Source: Brevibacillus choshinensis (lineage in GTDB: Bacteria; Bacillota; Bacilli; Brevibacillales; Brevibacillaceae). Taken from it: 64,000 nucleotides of DNA. A program made the position numbers and the translations under genes. Shown in pieces: positions 47,230 to 57,316 of this stretch (the first letter of the stretch is position 1; each line of letters starts with the position of its first letter). The notes beneath the pieces were generated by a model. It had not been told where the DNA came from, made no database searches, and saw only the letters and a program-made list of their open reading frames with translations. Location of the stretch: positions 3,571,001-3,635,000 of the forward strand of contig NZ_CP069127.1 of NCBI RefSeq assembly GCF_016811915.1. Direction: 5' to 3'.

Positions 47230-47451
47230 GGGAAATGCTTATGGATAGCGACGCAACGGTGTCGCTGACAACCGCGGAGAAGACTTACGTTTCCCCATAA
47301 GCTCTTCCTCCGGTTTCTCCTCTCCCATAATTGAAAGGCGGTTCACTTTGGCGCACGGCGTGTCTGATAGGAGCATTCCGTGCCATCTCTCCCCGTGAGG
47401 GAGGAGTTGAACAGCTGCCTCATCGCCTTGTGGTGATGGGGTATTTTTTTT
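47230..47451 (+). ncRNA. Structured RNA-like region ending in an intrinsic terminator
   Basis: The 437-bp stretch between rsmD and the next gene has no convincing ORF but holds ordered pairings on the plus strand: GCTTATGG (47237-47244) with CCATAAGC (47295-47302), an inner AGCGAC/GTCGCT hairpin (47247-47266), GCACGG/CCGTGC (47353-47383), and finally a 10-bp stem 47418-47427/47432-47441 followed by TATTTTTTTT. It could be a small RNA or a leader with an attenuator. It does not match any riboswitch consensus I know. Confidence 0.5.
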
Positions 47452-47520
47452 GTCTTCGGGCACGATAAAAGGCAGGGTGTACCTCGTACAGCCACCCAGA
47501 TCCTTTCCGAATAGGAGTGA

Positions 47521-47670
47521 ATGACCTTGGCCGAAAAACAACCTTCCAAGCAAAAGCTCGAAGCATCGGAAGCCCAATCCATCGCAGATCGCACGGGAGA
47601 AGGCGTAGAGCAAGCGAGACAAATGCAATCCGAAGCCGATCAATCCGACATCATCAAACACGGACAATAA
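47521..47670 (+). CDS. Small hydrophilic protein, unrecognised
   Basis: 49 residues, very rich in Gln, Glu, Ala and Ser (e.g. EASEAQSIADRTGEGVEQAR), with no Cys and no hydrophobic segment. Start ATG at 47521 lies 3 nt after AGGAG; a TTG two codons on has better spacing and may be the true start. A strong terminator follows at once, so it is a single-gene unit. Composition resembles small acid-soluble spore proteins, but no family signature is evident. Confidence 0.6.
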   Translation: MTLAEKQPSKQKLEASEAQSIADRTGEGVEQARQMQSEADQSDIIKHGQ

Positions 47671-47678
47671 AGGGTGCC

Positions 47679-47711
47679 AGCCAGCCGTACTTCCAACGGC
47701 TGGCTTTTTTA
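47679..47711 (+). terminator. Terminator after the small gene
   Basis: Ten-bp stem AGCCAGCCGT/ACGGCTGGCT with a 7-nt loop region and TTTTTT. Confidence 0.9.
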
Positions 47712-47803
47712 TCTGCTGAGATCCCCCTCACCTGCATTTTCCTTGGCGCACCTGTCGCGCGCAGCAAATACTAAAAAGCAAAGGCGCAGACTGGAGGAAT
47801 GTC

Positions 47804-48757
47804 ATGCATACGGTATGGAAAGGCTCGATCAGCTTTGGTCTGGTGAATATCCCCGTCAAAATGTTTACGGCAACTGAGGAGCGCGATATCCGCTTTCGCC
47901 AGCTCCACAAGGAATGCCATACGCCCATAAAATACACCAAGATGTGTCCCCACTGCCAGCGCGAACTCGAAGCCAGCGAGATCGTCCGCGGTTACGAATA
48001 CGAAAAAGGGCATTTTGTCATCATCGACGATTCGGATCTGGAAGCCATTACGCCGGAAACCAGAAGGGCGATTGAAATTCTCGATTTCGTCGATTTGAAA
48101 GATATCGACCCGATCTACTTTGACAAAAGCTATTTTCTCTCCCCCCAGGAAACCGGCGATAAAGCCTATTCCCTTCTGCGCGCTGCCATGGAGGAGACGG
48201 GAAAGATCGCAGTCGCCCAGGTAACCATGCGCAATCGGCAGAGCCTGGCAGTCGTGCGCTTGTATGAGCATTGCATCATGCTGGAGACCATTTTTTACCC
48301 CGATGAGGTTCGTCCCGTGAGCCAAGTACCTGCCCTTCCGGATTTTAACGTTGCCTTGTCGGAAAATGAGCTGAAAATGGCCACGGAACTCATCAACAAC
48401 ATGACGGTCCCATTCGAACCAGGCAAGTATACGGACGAGTATCGGGCCGAGCTGCAGGCAATGATCGAGAAAAAGCTGGAGGGGCAAGAGATTGCTACGT
48501 CCCCTGCCGTACCGCGCACCAATGTCATCGATCTCATGCAAGCGCTGCGGGAAAGCCTCGAAGCGACTGGCGGAAATGGACCTGGTCCGATCAAGCTCGA
48601 GCCCGAACCGACGCCTGAGCCTGTGAAAAAGAAGACCGGCCGTAAACAGACCGCTGCAGCCCCAAAAGAGGCGGCCCCCGTCCAAAAGGCTGCAGGCGAC
48701 ACGACAGCCGGTTCCACCACCAAGACGCTGCGGAGAAAGAAAACAACAACCGTATGA
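47804..48757 (+). CDS. ku: Non-homologous end joining protein Ku
   Basis: 317 residues. Homodimeric DNA-end-binding ring that recruits LigD. Starts MHTVWKGSISFGLVNIPVKMF and contains FRQLHKECHTPIKY, CPHCQREL, and the acidic ETRRAIEILDFVDLKDID, all bacterial-Ku hallmarks. After the core (to about 255) comes an extended Lys/Ala/Pro-rich tail, typical of DNA-binding tails of bacterial Ku. GGAGG site 6 nt before the ATG. The partner ligase gene, about 12 kb away, is interrupted (see 59889-60626). Confidence 0.97.
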   Translation: MHTVWKGSISFGLVNIPVKMFTATEERDIRFRQLHKECHTPIKYTKMCPHCQRELEASEIVRGYEYEKGHFVIIDDSDLEAITPETRRAIEILDFVDLKDIDPIYFDKSYFLSPQETGDKAYSLLRAAMEETGKIAVAQVTMRNRQSLAVVRLYEHCIMLETIFYPDEVRPVSQVPALPDFNVALSENELKMATELINNMTVPFEPGKYTDEYRAELQAMIEKKLEGQEIATSPAVPRTNVIDLMQALRESLEATGGNGPGPIKLEPEPTPEPVKKKTGRKQTAAAPKEAAPVQKAAGDTTAGSTTKTLRRKKTTTV

Positions 48758-48773
48758 CAAGAGAAGAAAGACC

Positions 48774-48806
48774 AAAACCTGTCCGGCATGGACAGGTTTT
48801 TTGGTA
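48774..48806 (+). terminator. Terminator of ku
   Basis: An 11-bp stem AAAACCTGTCC/GGACAGGTTTT with loop GGCAT, then TT, directly after the ku stop. Confidence 0.9.
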
Positions 48807-48837
48807 TGGGTCACACCTTCCTTTCTCAAACTTTTAC

Positions 48838-48866
48838 TTGAAAATAGAAATGGGTGCCTGTATGCT
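48838..48866 (+). promoter_or_regulatory. Sigma-A promoter of thiC
   Basis: TTGAAA and TATGCT separated by 17 nt, placed about 25 nt before the TPP aptamer. Confidence 0.7.
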
Positions 48867-48889
48867 AATCATGAAATCGATCAAGTACA

Positions 48890-48985
48890 TAGCACGGGAG
48901 CTTGGGAATAACCAGGCTGAGAGGATGGCTGATTTGCCATCGACCGTTGAACCTGAACTGGGTAATGCCAGCGGAGGAATTGTCA
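48890..48985 (+). promoter_or_regulatory. TPP riboswitch (THI element) of thiC
   Basis: The conserved core is readable: GGCTGAGAGGATGGCT, then GAACCTGAACTGGGTAATG and CCAGCGGAGG. These are the pyrimidine- and pyrophosphate-sensing helices of the THI box. It lies 160 nt upstream of thiC with an intrinsic terminator between, so thiamine pyrophosphate binding should cause early termination. Confidence 0.95.
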
Positions 48986-48988
48986 TAA

Positions 48989-50932
<1,944 letters not shown>

Positions 50933-50958
50933 TGCATGCGAAAGGGAGGCAGTACCTG

Positions 50959-51129
50959 ATGGAAGAAGCGTTCAGGCTGCGGGAAGAAATCGCGCGCCTT
51001 CAAGAAGCGATCCAGGAGCATCAACGCCAGCTCCTCGATTTGCAAAAAAGCTGCACACACCAGTTTCAAGAGTCCTCTCTCGCGCGAACGTGCGTGAAGT
51101 GCTCGCTAACCGAGAGCCTCTATTATTGA
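50959..51129 (+). CDS. Small coiled-coil/zinc-ribbon protein
   Basis: 56 residues. The N-terminal half is a likely coiled coil (LREEIARLQEAIQEHQRQLL) and the C-terminal half has SCTHQF and CVKCSL, a C-x-H...C-x2-C zinc-type arrangement. Not a family I recognise. ATG at 50959 with GGGAGG 9 nt upstream. It starts 26 nt after thiC and is followed by a terminator, so it is probably on the thiC transcript. Confidence 0.6.
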   Translation: MEEAFRLREEIARLQEAIQEHQRQLLDLQKSCTHQFQESSLARTCVKCSLTESLYY

Positions 51130-51146
51130 CAAGGATGGAACGGCAA

Positions 51147-51177
51147 AAAGACCGAAGAGCCTCTCTCTTCGGTCTTT
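51147..51177. terminator. Bidirectional terminator between thiC unit and exopolysaccharide operon
   Basis: A perfect 13-bp stem AAAGACCGAAGAG/CTCTTCGGTCTTT with a 5-nt loop, flanked by A-rich and T-rich ends. It separates the convergent transcripts. Confidence 0.85.
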
Positions 51178-51194
51178 CTTTGCCACAACGGCTA

Positions 51195-52268
51195 TCACTC
51201 ATTCATAAAGCGGACACTTTCCCGACTCAAGCCGCCCAGACGCCACAAGGCTAGATTGTGGTACCCTTCACTTGAAATCACATTCGCCCAGGTCTTCAGC
51301 GTCGTCTCATCCGCATACCAGACCGTGTGCTTCTGTTTCTTTTCGTCTACATATTGAAAATGGATGCTGCCGCTCGCATTATCTCGTCTAGGCACCTCCA
51401 CACTCGATTTCGCAAGCCCAGCAGCTTGCTCCTCGGTTACCGCTTTTACCTCTCCCGATTCCGACCAGTCAAACCCGCCAGCCGCGAGGGCGATGACCTT
51501 CTCTCCCGGCACTGTCTTCATGCGGGCTGCCAGCTCCATAATAAAGGAACGGTCTGCCTTGGGTCCTGGCCCGCTCTGAGTACCGTACAAGTTGTAGGCC
51601 ATCATCACATATACGGGTCCCTTGGGCAAGGAGAGACTCTCGATCGGCGTCCGCGGTTCAAGTACGATTCGAAGCGTCTTCTCCTGCTCCTGGAGCCGCG
51701 TGTACAGCTCGTTGATAAAGGCCATCATGTTGTCCCAATCTTTTTCATCGATACGCTCGTAATCAATCTCCACCCCATGAAAATGATACGTGGACAGCGC
51801 CTCCATGATCTGATTGATATGCCTGGCGCGACTTTCCAGAGTGGCCATCAATCGGGTCACGATGGTCGGTTCCTTTTGGAGATCGGAGCCATCTTGGCGT
51901 TTCTGATCATTGACAATCGTTAAATCCACATGAACCAAGCTGCTTTTCCGAGCGATTTCTTGGACTTTGGGCAGTCCCTTTTTAAATTCGTCCGTAAACA
52001 AAAGGTTGTCCGACTCGTCGAAATACGCAGCGAACATTTGGACACTGGCCAAACCATTCGTCATCCCTTGAAAATTCTCCGTGCCTGCCTTCCACTGCCA
52101 GTCGACCAACCAGGCTGTCTTCTCCAAAGGATGTTCCGCGGCTTCGACTGTTTTCATCGAATCGGGAGCGGTTCCCACGTTTCCACAGCCCGAAAGGAAC
52201 GCACCCAATGCAGGTAGGCAAACCGTGAGGACTATCGCCTGTTTTTTCATCTGCTTGATTATTGTCAC
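51195..52268 (-). CDS. GH18-like glycoside hydrolase lipoprotein
   Basis: 357 residues. Signal peptide and lipobox LSGC (Cys28), so a membrane-anchored extracytoplasmic protein. The body is a GH18-type barrel, with the catalytic motif HGVEIDYER (putative acid E171, D169) and the conserved VYVMMAYNLYG and LAAGGFDWS strands, as in chitinase-like and spore-lysin-like members. Start GTG at 52266-52268, about 10 nt after AAGGAGG. Last gene of the exopolysaccharide operon, so it may trim or release the polymer (inference). Confidence 0.82.
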   Translation of the reverse strand: MTIIKQMKKQAIVLTVCLPALGAFLSGCGNVGTAPDSMKTVEAAEHPLEKTAWLVDWQWKAGTENFQGMTNGLASVQMFAAYFDESDNLLFTDEFKKGLPKVQEIARKSSLVHVDLTIVNDQKRQDGSDLQKEPTIVTRLMATLESRARHINQIMEALSTYHFHGVEIDYERIDEKDWDNMMAFINELYTRLQEQEKTLRIVLEPRTPIESLSLPKGPVYVMMAYNLYGTQSGPGPKADRSFIMELAARMKTVPGEKVIALAAGGFDWSESGEVKAVTEEQAAGLAKSSVEVPRRDNASGSIHFQYVDEKKQKHTVWYADETTLKTWANVISSEGYHNLALWRLGGLSRESVRFMNE

Positions 52269-52294
52269 CTGCCTTGAACCTCCTTTCCTCCTGA

Positions 52295-54061
52295 TTAAAA
52301 CGTTTCGATCACCCAATCGATCGCTGCAGAGATCGCTCCTGAAATGACATGGACCACTTTTTCAAATCCGGTGAACGAATTTCTGAATAAGACAGGATCC
52401 GTACCCGTCGCACCTTCTGCCAGGGCAGTCACGTTCAGATCTGTAAAAACGGCATCATAAATGTCATCTTTTTTGTTTTGTTCACTGTACTCGGATTCCA
52501 GTGCCACACCGCCGCTCTCGATTCCCTTGTCTATCTCCTGCTTCTCTGCCAAGACCTGCTTGTCCACTGCAACGGTCAATCGGTTGCCTCTGAGCGTCAT
52601 TTCCAACTGCCTTGAGTGCTGGATGTTGTCAGGGTAGCCTTCCTCTTCTTTTTCGGCCCCTCTCTCTGCCTGGGCCTTACTGTAAACCGTTGCCTTGTCG
52701 TAGGCCAAATCCTCTGCCTTCCATTGCACCTCGCTCAATTTGGTTGAGGAGAGCTCCTTCACGGCACTGCCCGCTTTTTTCTCTTCCATCTTCAGTTCAT
52801 TATTTTGCAGGATCAATCGGACGAAGGAATCCTTTTGACGGTCGTATCGCAGGTATATCGATTGCTTTCCCACAACATTTCCCTCTAGCATGACGGACAC
52901 GCTCAGATCCCGGCTTTTCTCGCTATCCCGCAAATACAGCATGCCGTTTTCTCCCGGCGGGGAAGTCAGAATGATATGATTATCCTTGTACTCGTCCGCT
53001 CCGCTTAATCGATCCCACTTCTTTGCAAGCTCTTCGTCCCCTCGTGCGAATTTCATCTTCTGCTGCGCATCTTTTTGGATTTTCATGAGCAAGTGATTGG
53101 TGTACCAGTAGGGGGCAGGCTGGACGCGCGTCAGGTTGTAGAGACTGTCCCCGCTGGAATTGTAGGCGTTGCCTTCGCGGTTGAAGTGCATCGCGAACAG
53201 CTGACGGATGTTGGCATCATTCACATCAGTAACCAGTCTGTTCATCCCCTGGTAGAGGGTATTGGCGTGCATGATCATGTACACTTGGGGCACAAAGCCC
53301 AGCTGGCTCGTGTAAATATCCTTCATTTGCTGGTAGTCTTGTGTGATACGGGCTTCCATTTGCGAGCGGTCTTCCACGGGAATCATGTTGCTGTCCCGAA
53401 TGAAGTCCATTAAGTAATGATTGTAATACTCCACCTGATCTTTCGTCGGCAGCTCTCTTTCGTCTTTCATCCCGATAAACTGACCGTCACGATCAAAAAT
53501 GTTGATGTACGTCAGGCGATAGCCGTTTGTCCCCAGTTCCCAATAGCCATTCTCCTGCATGCGCTGCAAGTCTTTGGGCTGCAAGAACTTGTTGTCGCTA
53601 TTCCCCATTTTATTGGCATAGGTCAATGCGGTCGCCTTGTAGTTGTACTTTTCCAGGAGCGGCTGGGCGAACAACTGCGAATCATTTCGTCCATCCTCAA
53701 AAGCCAAAAACAAGGCTTTCTTTGGCAATGGCTTCTTTTCACGATAAAAGTCAAGAATGTCCTGCTGCGAGATCGTTACGTATCCTTGCTGCTGCAGCGC
53801 CTTCAGCTGTTCATCCAGATACTCTTTTGCCATCAGCTTGGGCGTGCCATTGCGACCTACCCCGAAATAGGACAGGGCAATGAACCCTTTATCGTTTCGC
53901 CATTGCGATCGGTCCGCTTCCACATACTGCTTCGTATCGAAAACGGCTTGATACACCAACATTCCCACGAATAACAATATCGCGAACTGCCAGACGGTCC
54001 GAATCTTTTTTCTGCGATCCTTCTTGCGATAATCCAGGGCGGCATTGCGTTTTCCCTTCAT
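52295..54061 (-). CDS. Membrane-anchored deacetylase-like (PgaB/NodB-type) protein
   Basis: 588 residues. Basic cytosolic start, one membrane helix (about 20-41), then an extracytoplasmic NodB-like barrel: FIALSYFGVG, LFLAFEDGRNDSQLFAQPLL. The usual FDDG is FEDG here, and the H-x3-H metal motif is not evident, so activity is doubtful. The C-terminal 230 residues look like a beta-sandwich (LYLRDSEKSRDLSVSVML ... DDIYDAVFTDLNV), perhaps carbohydrate-binding. ATG at 54059-54061; a GTG four codons earlier is possible. Lies between the synthase and GH18 genes. Confidence 0.75.
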   Translation of the reverse strand: MKGKRNAALDYRKKDRRKKIRTVWQFAILLFVGMLVYQAVFDTKQYVEADRSQWRNDKGFIALSYFGVGRNGTPKLMAKEYLDEQLKALQQQGYVTISQQDILDFYREKKPLPKKALFLAFEDGRNDSQLFAQPLLEKYNYKATALTYANKMGNSDNKFLQPKDLQRMQENGYWELGTNGYRLTYINIFDRDGQFIGMKDERELPTKDQVEYYNHYLMDFIRDSNMIPVEDRSQMEARITQDYQQMKDIYTSQLGFVPQVYMIMHANTLYQGMNRLVTDVNDANIRQLFAMHFNREGNAYNSSGDSLYNLTRVQPAPYWYTNHLLMKIQKDAQQKMKFARGDEELAKKWDRLSGADEYKDNHIILTSPPGENGMLYLRDSEKSRDLSVSVMLEGNVVGKQSIYLRYDRQKDSFVRLILQNNELKMEEKKAGSAVKELSSTKLSEVQWKAEDLAYDKATVYSKAQAERGAEKEEEGYPDNIQHSRQLEMTLRGNRLTVAVDKQVLAEKQEIDKGIESGGVALESEYSEQNKKDDIYDAVFTDLNVTALAEGATGTDPVLFRNSFTGFEKVVHVISGAISAAIDWVIETF

Positions 54062-54105
54062 TTCATCTACCACCCTTACTCATGAGATCTATGGTGCTGC
54101 GATCG

Positions 54106-55953
54106 TTAAAAAGGCAAACCAAACCCCTTTTTGTTCTTTTGCCTGCGAGCTTCCTTTTTCTTCCTCGCTTCGATGTCTTGCGGAGTTTCCCGCGTCCCCC
54201 AGGTGGATTTCCAAAAGGTCACCCATGCGACCGGCATCTGCCAGAGAAGGACAAATTCGTAGAACACACAAAAGACGAATCCAAACAGCCAAAGTCTGCT
54301 CTTGCGGTACAGCAAATGAGCCAAACTCATGAGCATCGCCATCAGGAGCAGCCCCATCAAAAATGTCCCCGGGAAAACGCGGTGAACGATCGGGACGTAG
54401 ACCAGGTTGTACAGCACAATGACAGGCGCAGCAATGGGAACGATCAGCCCAATGTAAAAGAACAACGCCATAAACGGTTCTTTTCGCCAGATGAAAGTGC
54501 TGGCGCGCAAAGATTCGCGCAGCCACGAACGCTTCCAGCGCATCTGCTGCTTCAAAAACACACCCATGTCCGATGGAACAATCGTCGAGCAGATCGCCGA
54601 GTCTTGATAAGACGTCCGATGGGTTTCCAAAATGAAGTTGGTCATGCTTCGGTCATCCCCGAATGTCGCAGGCTGTCCGAGAAATTTCTGCGTCAGCCAA
54701 GCCTCGGAATGCTTGATCACCAAATCTTTCCGGTAGCAGGACAGCGGTCCCGATAAACATGTCACACTGTCAAACCACGCTTCCGCTGCTTTCATGATGC
54801 GAAAAGCAATGTAATAACGAACCGTTTGCAGCTTCGTAATGGAGTTCGTAAATTTGTTCTCCACGTCAGTACGGCCTGCGACGCCTCCCATTTTGGGGTC
54901 CTGAAAGGGCTGCACCAGATGGCGGATGGCAGTCGGCTCCAAAAAGCTATCCGAGTCCACGAATACGACCAGATCGTGCTTGGCCATCTCGACCCCTTTC
55001 ACGAGGGCGACCCGCTTCCCTCCATTTTCGGGAAGCACATACATCCGCACCCTCTCTTTGGTCATGAACCGCTCGGCTTCCCGGTGAATCATTTGAATGA
55101 CCTTTTCGATTTGCTCCACAGATCTGTCGGTAGAACGGTCATCCACCACAATGACCTCCAGCTTGTCGATCGGGTAGTTTTGATTCACGCAGCTCAGAAT
55201 CGTCCGATGAATCCATTCTTCTTCATTAAAGCATGGAATGATGATGGACACTCCAGGGGTAAAGTCGGGATTGACCTGCACGTCCCGATAGAGGGCGCCG
55301 AAGAAGTAGCGTGTCAACAGAAAGGCCGCCGCAATGAGACTATAGAGGTACAGCAAGATGTTGTACTTGAAGTAAATGACGCTCTCTGCCCGCATGAGCA
55401 TGATGAAAAGAGTGGAGACGAGCAGCATCGCGCTGGAAGTGTAAATCGCATAGCCCCATCTCTTTTTCTGCAGGTACTCCGTAAGTGGCTTTGCGAATTC
55501 AAAGGCAACCAGCAGCTTCTCTTGACCGTCATCCTCCCTCGTAAAGCATCTGACGACAGTCGCATCCAGTTTTACGGAAGACTCAAACCCTTCTGGCATC
55601 GTTCCAGGCGGGATATTCCCATGAATCGCAACGTTCTTCCCTACGAATAAGCGCTTCGCGGCGGCCGGGCCAAATTCGGCCAGCAAGCCAGTCGAAGAAA
55701 TATCGACTGCCCGTCCCTTAAACCCATTCTTTTTCAGTTGTTTGCGGGGATAGATGACGATATCAAAATTTGCCATATACCGGAGGCTCAGCAACCTGAG
55801 CTTGTCCAAATCGTCGGGAGCATCCGAAGCCTGACCTCTGCGATCTGCTTGTGCACGAATATTTTCCGGATCAGGGACGTTTGACAGGAGCCGCCGATCT
55901 GCTCGAGAAACAGTCAGGACTTCCTCCACTTTTTTCTTTTTCTTTTTAAACAT
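54106..55953 (-). CDS. PilZ-GT2 fusion: processive glycosyltransferase
   Basis: 615 residues. N-terminal PilZ-like domain (about 65-160) with the cyclic-di-GMP motif DISSTG at 84-89; the upstream arginine motif is imperfect (R70-x3-K74). Two membrane helices (about 168-220) lead to a GT2 catalytic domain: SIIIPCFNEEEW, VVDDRS (270-273), FVDSDS (331-336), FGDDRSM (base, D433-434) and QQMRW (469-473), all present. Several C-terminal membrane helices. This is the plan of an inner-membrane polymer synthase-exporter of the cellulose/hyaluronan/PgaC type, with the regulator fused in. Middle of the exopolysaccharide operon. Confidence 0.9.
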   Translation of the reverse strand: MFKKKKKKVEEVLTVSRADRRLLSNVPDPENIRAQADRRGQASDAPDDLDKLRLLSLRYMANFDIVIYPRKQLKKNGFKGRAVDISSTGLLAEFGPAAAKRLFVGKNVAIHGNIPPGTMPEGFESSVKLDATVVRCFTREDDGQEKLLVAFEFAKPLTEYLQKKRWGYAIYTSSAMLLVSTLFIMLMRAESVIYFKYNILLYLYSLIAAAFLLTRYFFGALYRDVQVNPDFTPGVSIIIPCFNEEEWIHRTILSCVNQNYPIDKLEVIVVDDRSTDRSVEQIEKVIQMIHREAERFMTKERVRMYVLPENGGKRVALVKGVEMAKHDLVVFVDSDSFLEPTAIRHLVQPFQDPKMGGVAGRTDVENKFTNSITKLQTVRYYIAFRIMKAAEAWFDSVTCLSGPLSCYRKDLVIKHSEAWLTQKFLGQPATFGDDRSMTNFILETHRTSYQDSAICSTIVPSDMGVFLKQQMRWKRSWLRESLRASTFIWRKEPFMALFFYIGLIVPIAAPVIVLYNLVYVPIVHRVFPGTFLMGLLLMAMLMSLAHLLYRKSRLWLFGFVFCVFYEFVLLWQMPVAWVTFWKSTWGTRETPQDIEARKKKEARRQKNKKGFGLPF

Positions 55954-55976
55954 ACTGTCGCTCTCCCCATTCCCTC

Positions 55977-57290
55977 TTACAAGCTCCAGTAATAGTACCC
56001 TTTGCTCTCGAATGCGGCTTTGTCGAAAATGCCTTTGACGTCGATCATGATTTTGGTCTTGCCGCTTCCGTACATGACCTCAAAATCCTCCACGCTCATC
56101 GCTGCAAAAGGGGCATGCGGAACCGCCACCACGACCACATCCAAATCTTTCAGTGCCTCCTGTTGTGAGAGCTCGATCCGGTACTCTTCGTACGCTTCTT
56201 CCGGATCTACCAGTGGATCCACAATGAGAGGAGCCATCCCGTACTCGTGCAGCTCGTCCACGATGTCCGTCACTTTTGTATTGCGAATGTCCGAACAGTT
56301 TTCTTTGTAAGCCAGACCCATGATGCCCATCTTGACGTTCTTGACGTCCAGCTTTAAACGGACAACGGTTTTGATGATCTGCTCAGCGATGTATTTGCCC
56401 ATCCCATCATTGATATGACGGCCAGCCAGAATGATTTTTGAGCGGTATCCGCTGTCCTCTGCCTTGTACGTCAAGTAGTAAGGATCGATACCGATGCAAT
56501 GCCCGCCGACGAGTCCAGGCGTGAATTTCAGAAAGTTCCATTTCGTGCTGGCTGCCTGAAGAACCGCTTTGGTGTTGATCCCCATCTGATGGAACAGCAT
56601 CGCCAGCTCATTCATGAAAGCGATGTTGATGTCGCGCTGCGCATTTTCAATCACTTTCGCCGCTTCTGCGACTTTGATGCTTTCTGCTCGATAGACCCCC
56701 GCTTCCACGGCCAGCCCATAGACACGCGCCACTGTCTCCAACGTTTCTTCATCGATACCAGATACGATTTTGACAATGGTTTCGAAGCGGTGGGCTTCAT
56801 CTCCCGGATTGATTCGCTCCGGTGAGTACCCGACCTTGAAATCCGTTCCGCATTGCATGCCAGACTCGCTCTCCAAAATCGGGATGCATATTTCCTCCGT
56901 TACACCTGGATAAACAGTCGATTCAAACACGATGACGGAGCCTTTTGGCATATGCCTAGCCACTGTGCGGGTCGCCGACTGTACATAGTGCAGATCTGGC
57001 ACATTTCCGCTTTTAATAGGAGTGGGAACCGCAATAATGAAAAATCGCGCTTCTTTCAATCTCGTTTCTTCGTCCGTAAAGTCAATCGTACACTCTCGCA
57101 GACGCTCTTCCTCTATGCAGCCATCGAGACATGTCCCGTTTCTGTAATGCTCCACCTTTTGGCGGTTCACATCAAAACCGATGACGGAAGCTTTTTGCGC
57201 CAAGGCAACTGCCACAGGCAATCCCACATAGCCTAGTCCGACGACCGCGATTTTTTCCTCTAGATCTACAATCGCTTCATACAGATTCAT
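55977..57290 (-). CDS. UDP-N-acetyl-hexosamine/glucose 6-dehydrogenase family
   Basis: 437 residues. NAD-dependent two-step oxidation of a UDP-sugar to a uronate. Rossmann GLGYVGLPVAVALA (18-31), catalytic Cys265 in LVGGHCIGIDPYYLTYKAE, and STVYPGVTEE, YSPERINPGD. The VGGHCIGIDPYYL block and short length resemble the TviB/WbpO (UDP-N-acetyl amino sugar) branch more than TuaD, but substrate is not certain from reading. AGAGAGG before the ATG. Supplies an acidic sugar nucleotide to the adjacent synthase (inference). Confidence 0.9.
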   Translation of the reverse strand: MNLYEAIVDLEEKIAVVGLGYVGLPVAVALAQKASVIGFDVNRQKVEHYRNGTCLDGCIEEERLRECTIDFTDEETRLKEARFFIIAVPTPIKSGNVPDLHYVQSATRTVARHMPKGSVIVFESTVYPGVTEEICIPILESESGMQCGTDFKVGYSPERINPGDEAHRFETIVKIVSGIDEETLETVARVYGLAVEAGVYRAESIKVAEAAKVIENAQRDINIAFMNELAMLFHQMGINTKAVLQAASTKWNFLKFTPGLVGGHCIGIDPYYLTYKAEDSGYRSKIILAGRHINDGMGKYIAEQIIKTVVRLKLDVKNVKMGIMGLAYKENCSDIRNTKVTDIVDELHEYGMAPLIVDPLVDPEEAYEEYRIELSQQEALKDLDVVVVAVPHAPFAAMSVEDFEVMYGSGKTKIMIDVKGIFDKAAFESKGYYYWSL

Positions 57291-57316
57291 GTTGTTTCTA
57301 CCTCTCTACTTGTCGA

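Noticed and set aside
47239..47667. A 142-codon minus-strand open frame antisense to the structured region and the 49-residue gene
   Set aside because: No recognisable domain or start signal. The plus strand has the terminator, ribosome site and compact small gene instead.
52295..54061. Calling the membrane NodB-like protein an active deacetylase
   Set aside because: The FDDG motif is altered to FEDG and no H-x3-H metal pair could be found, so only the fold is claimed.
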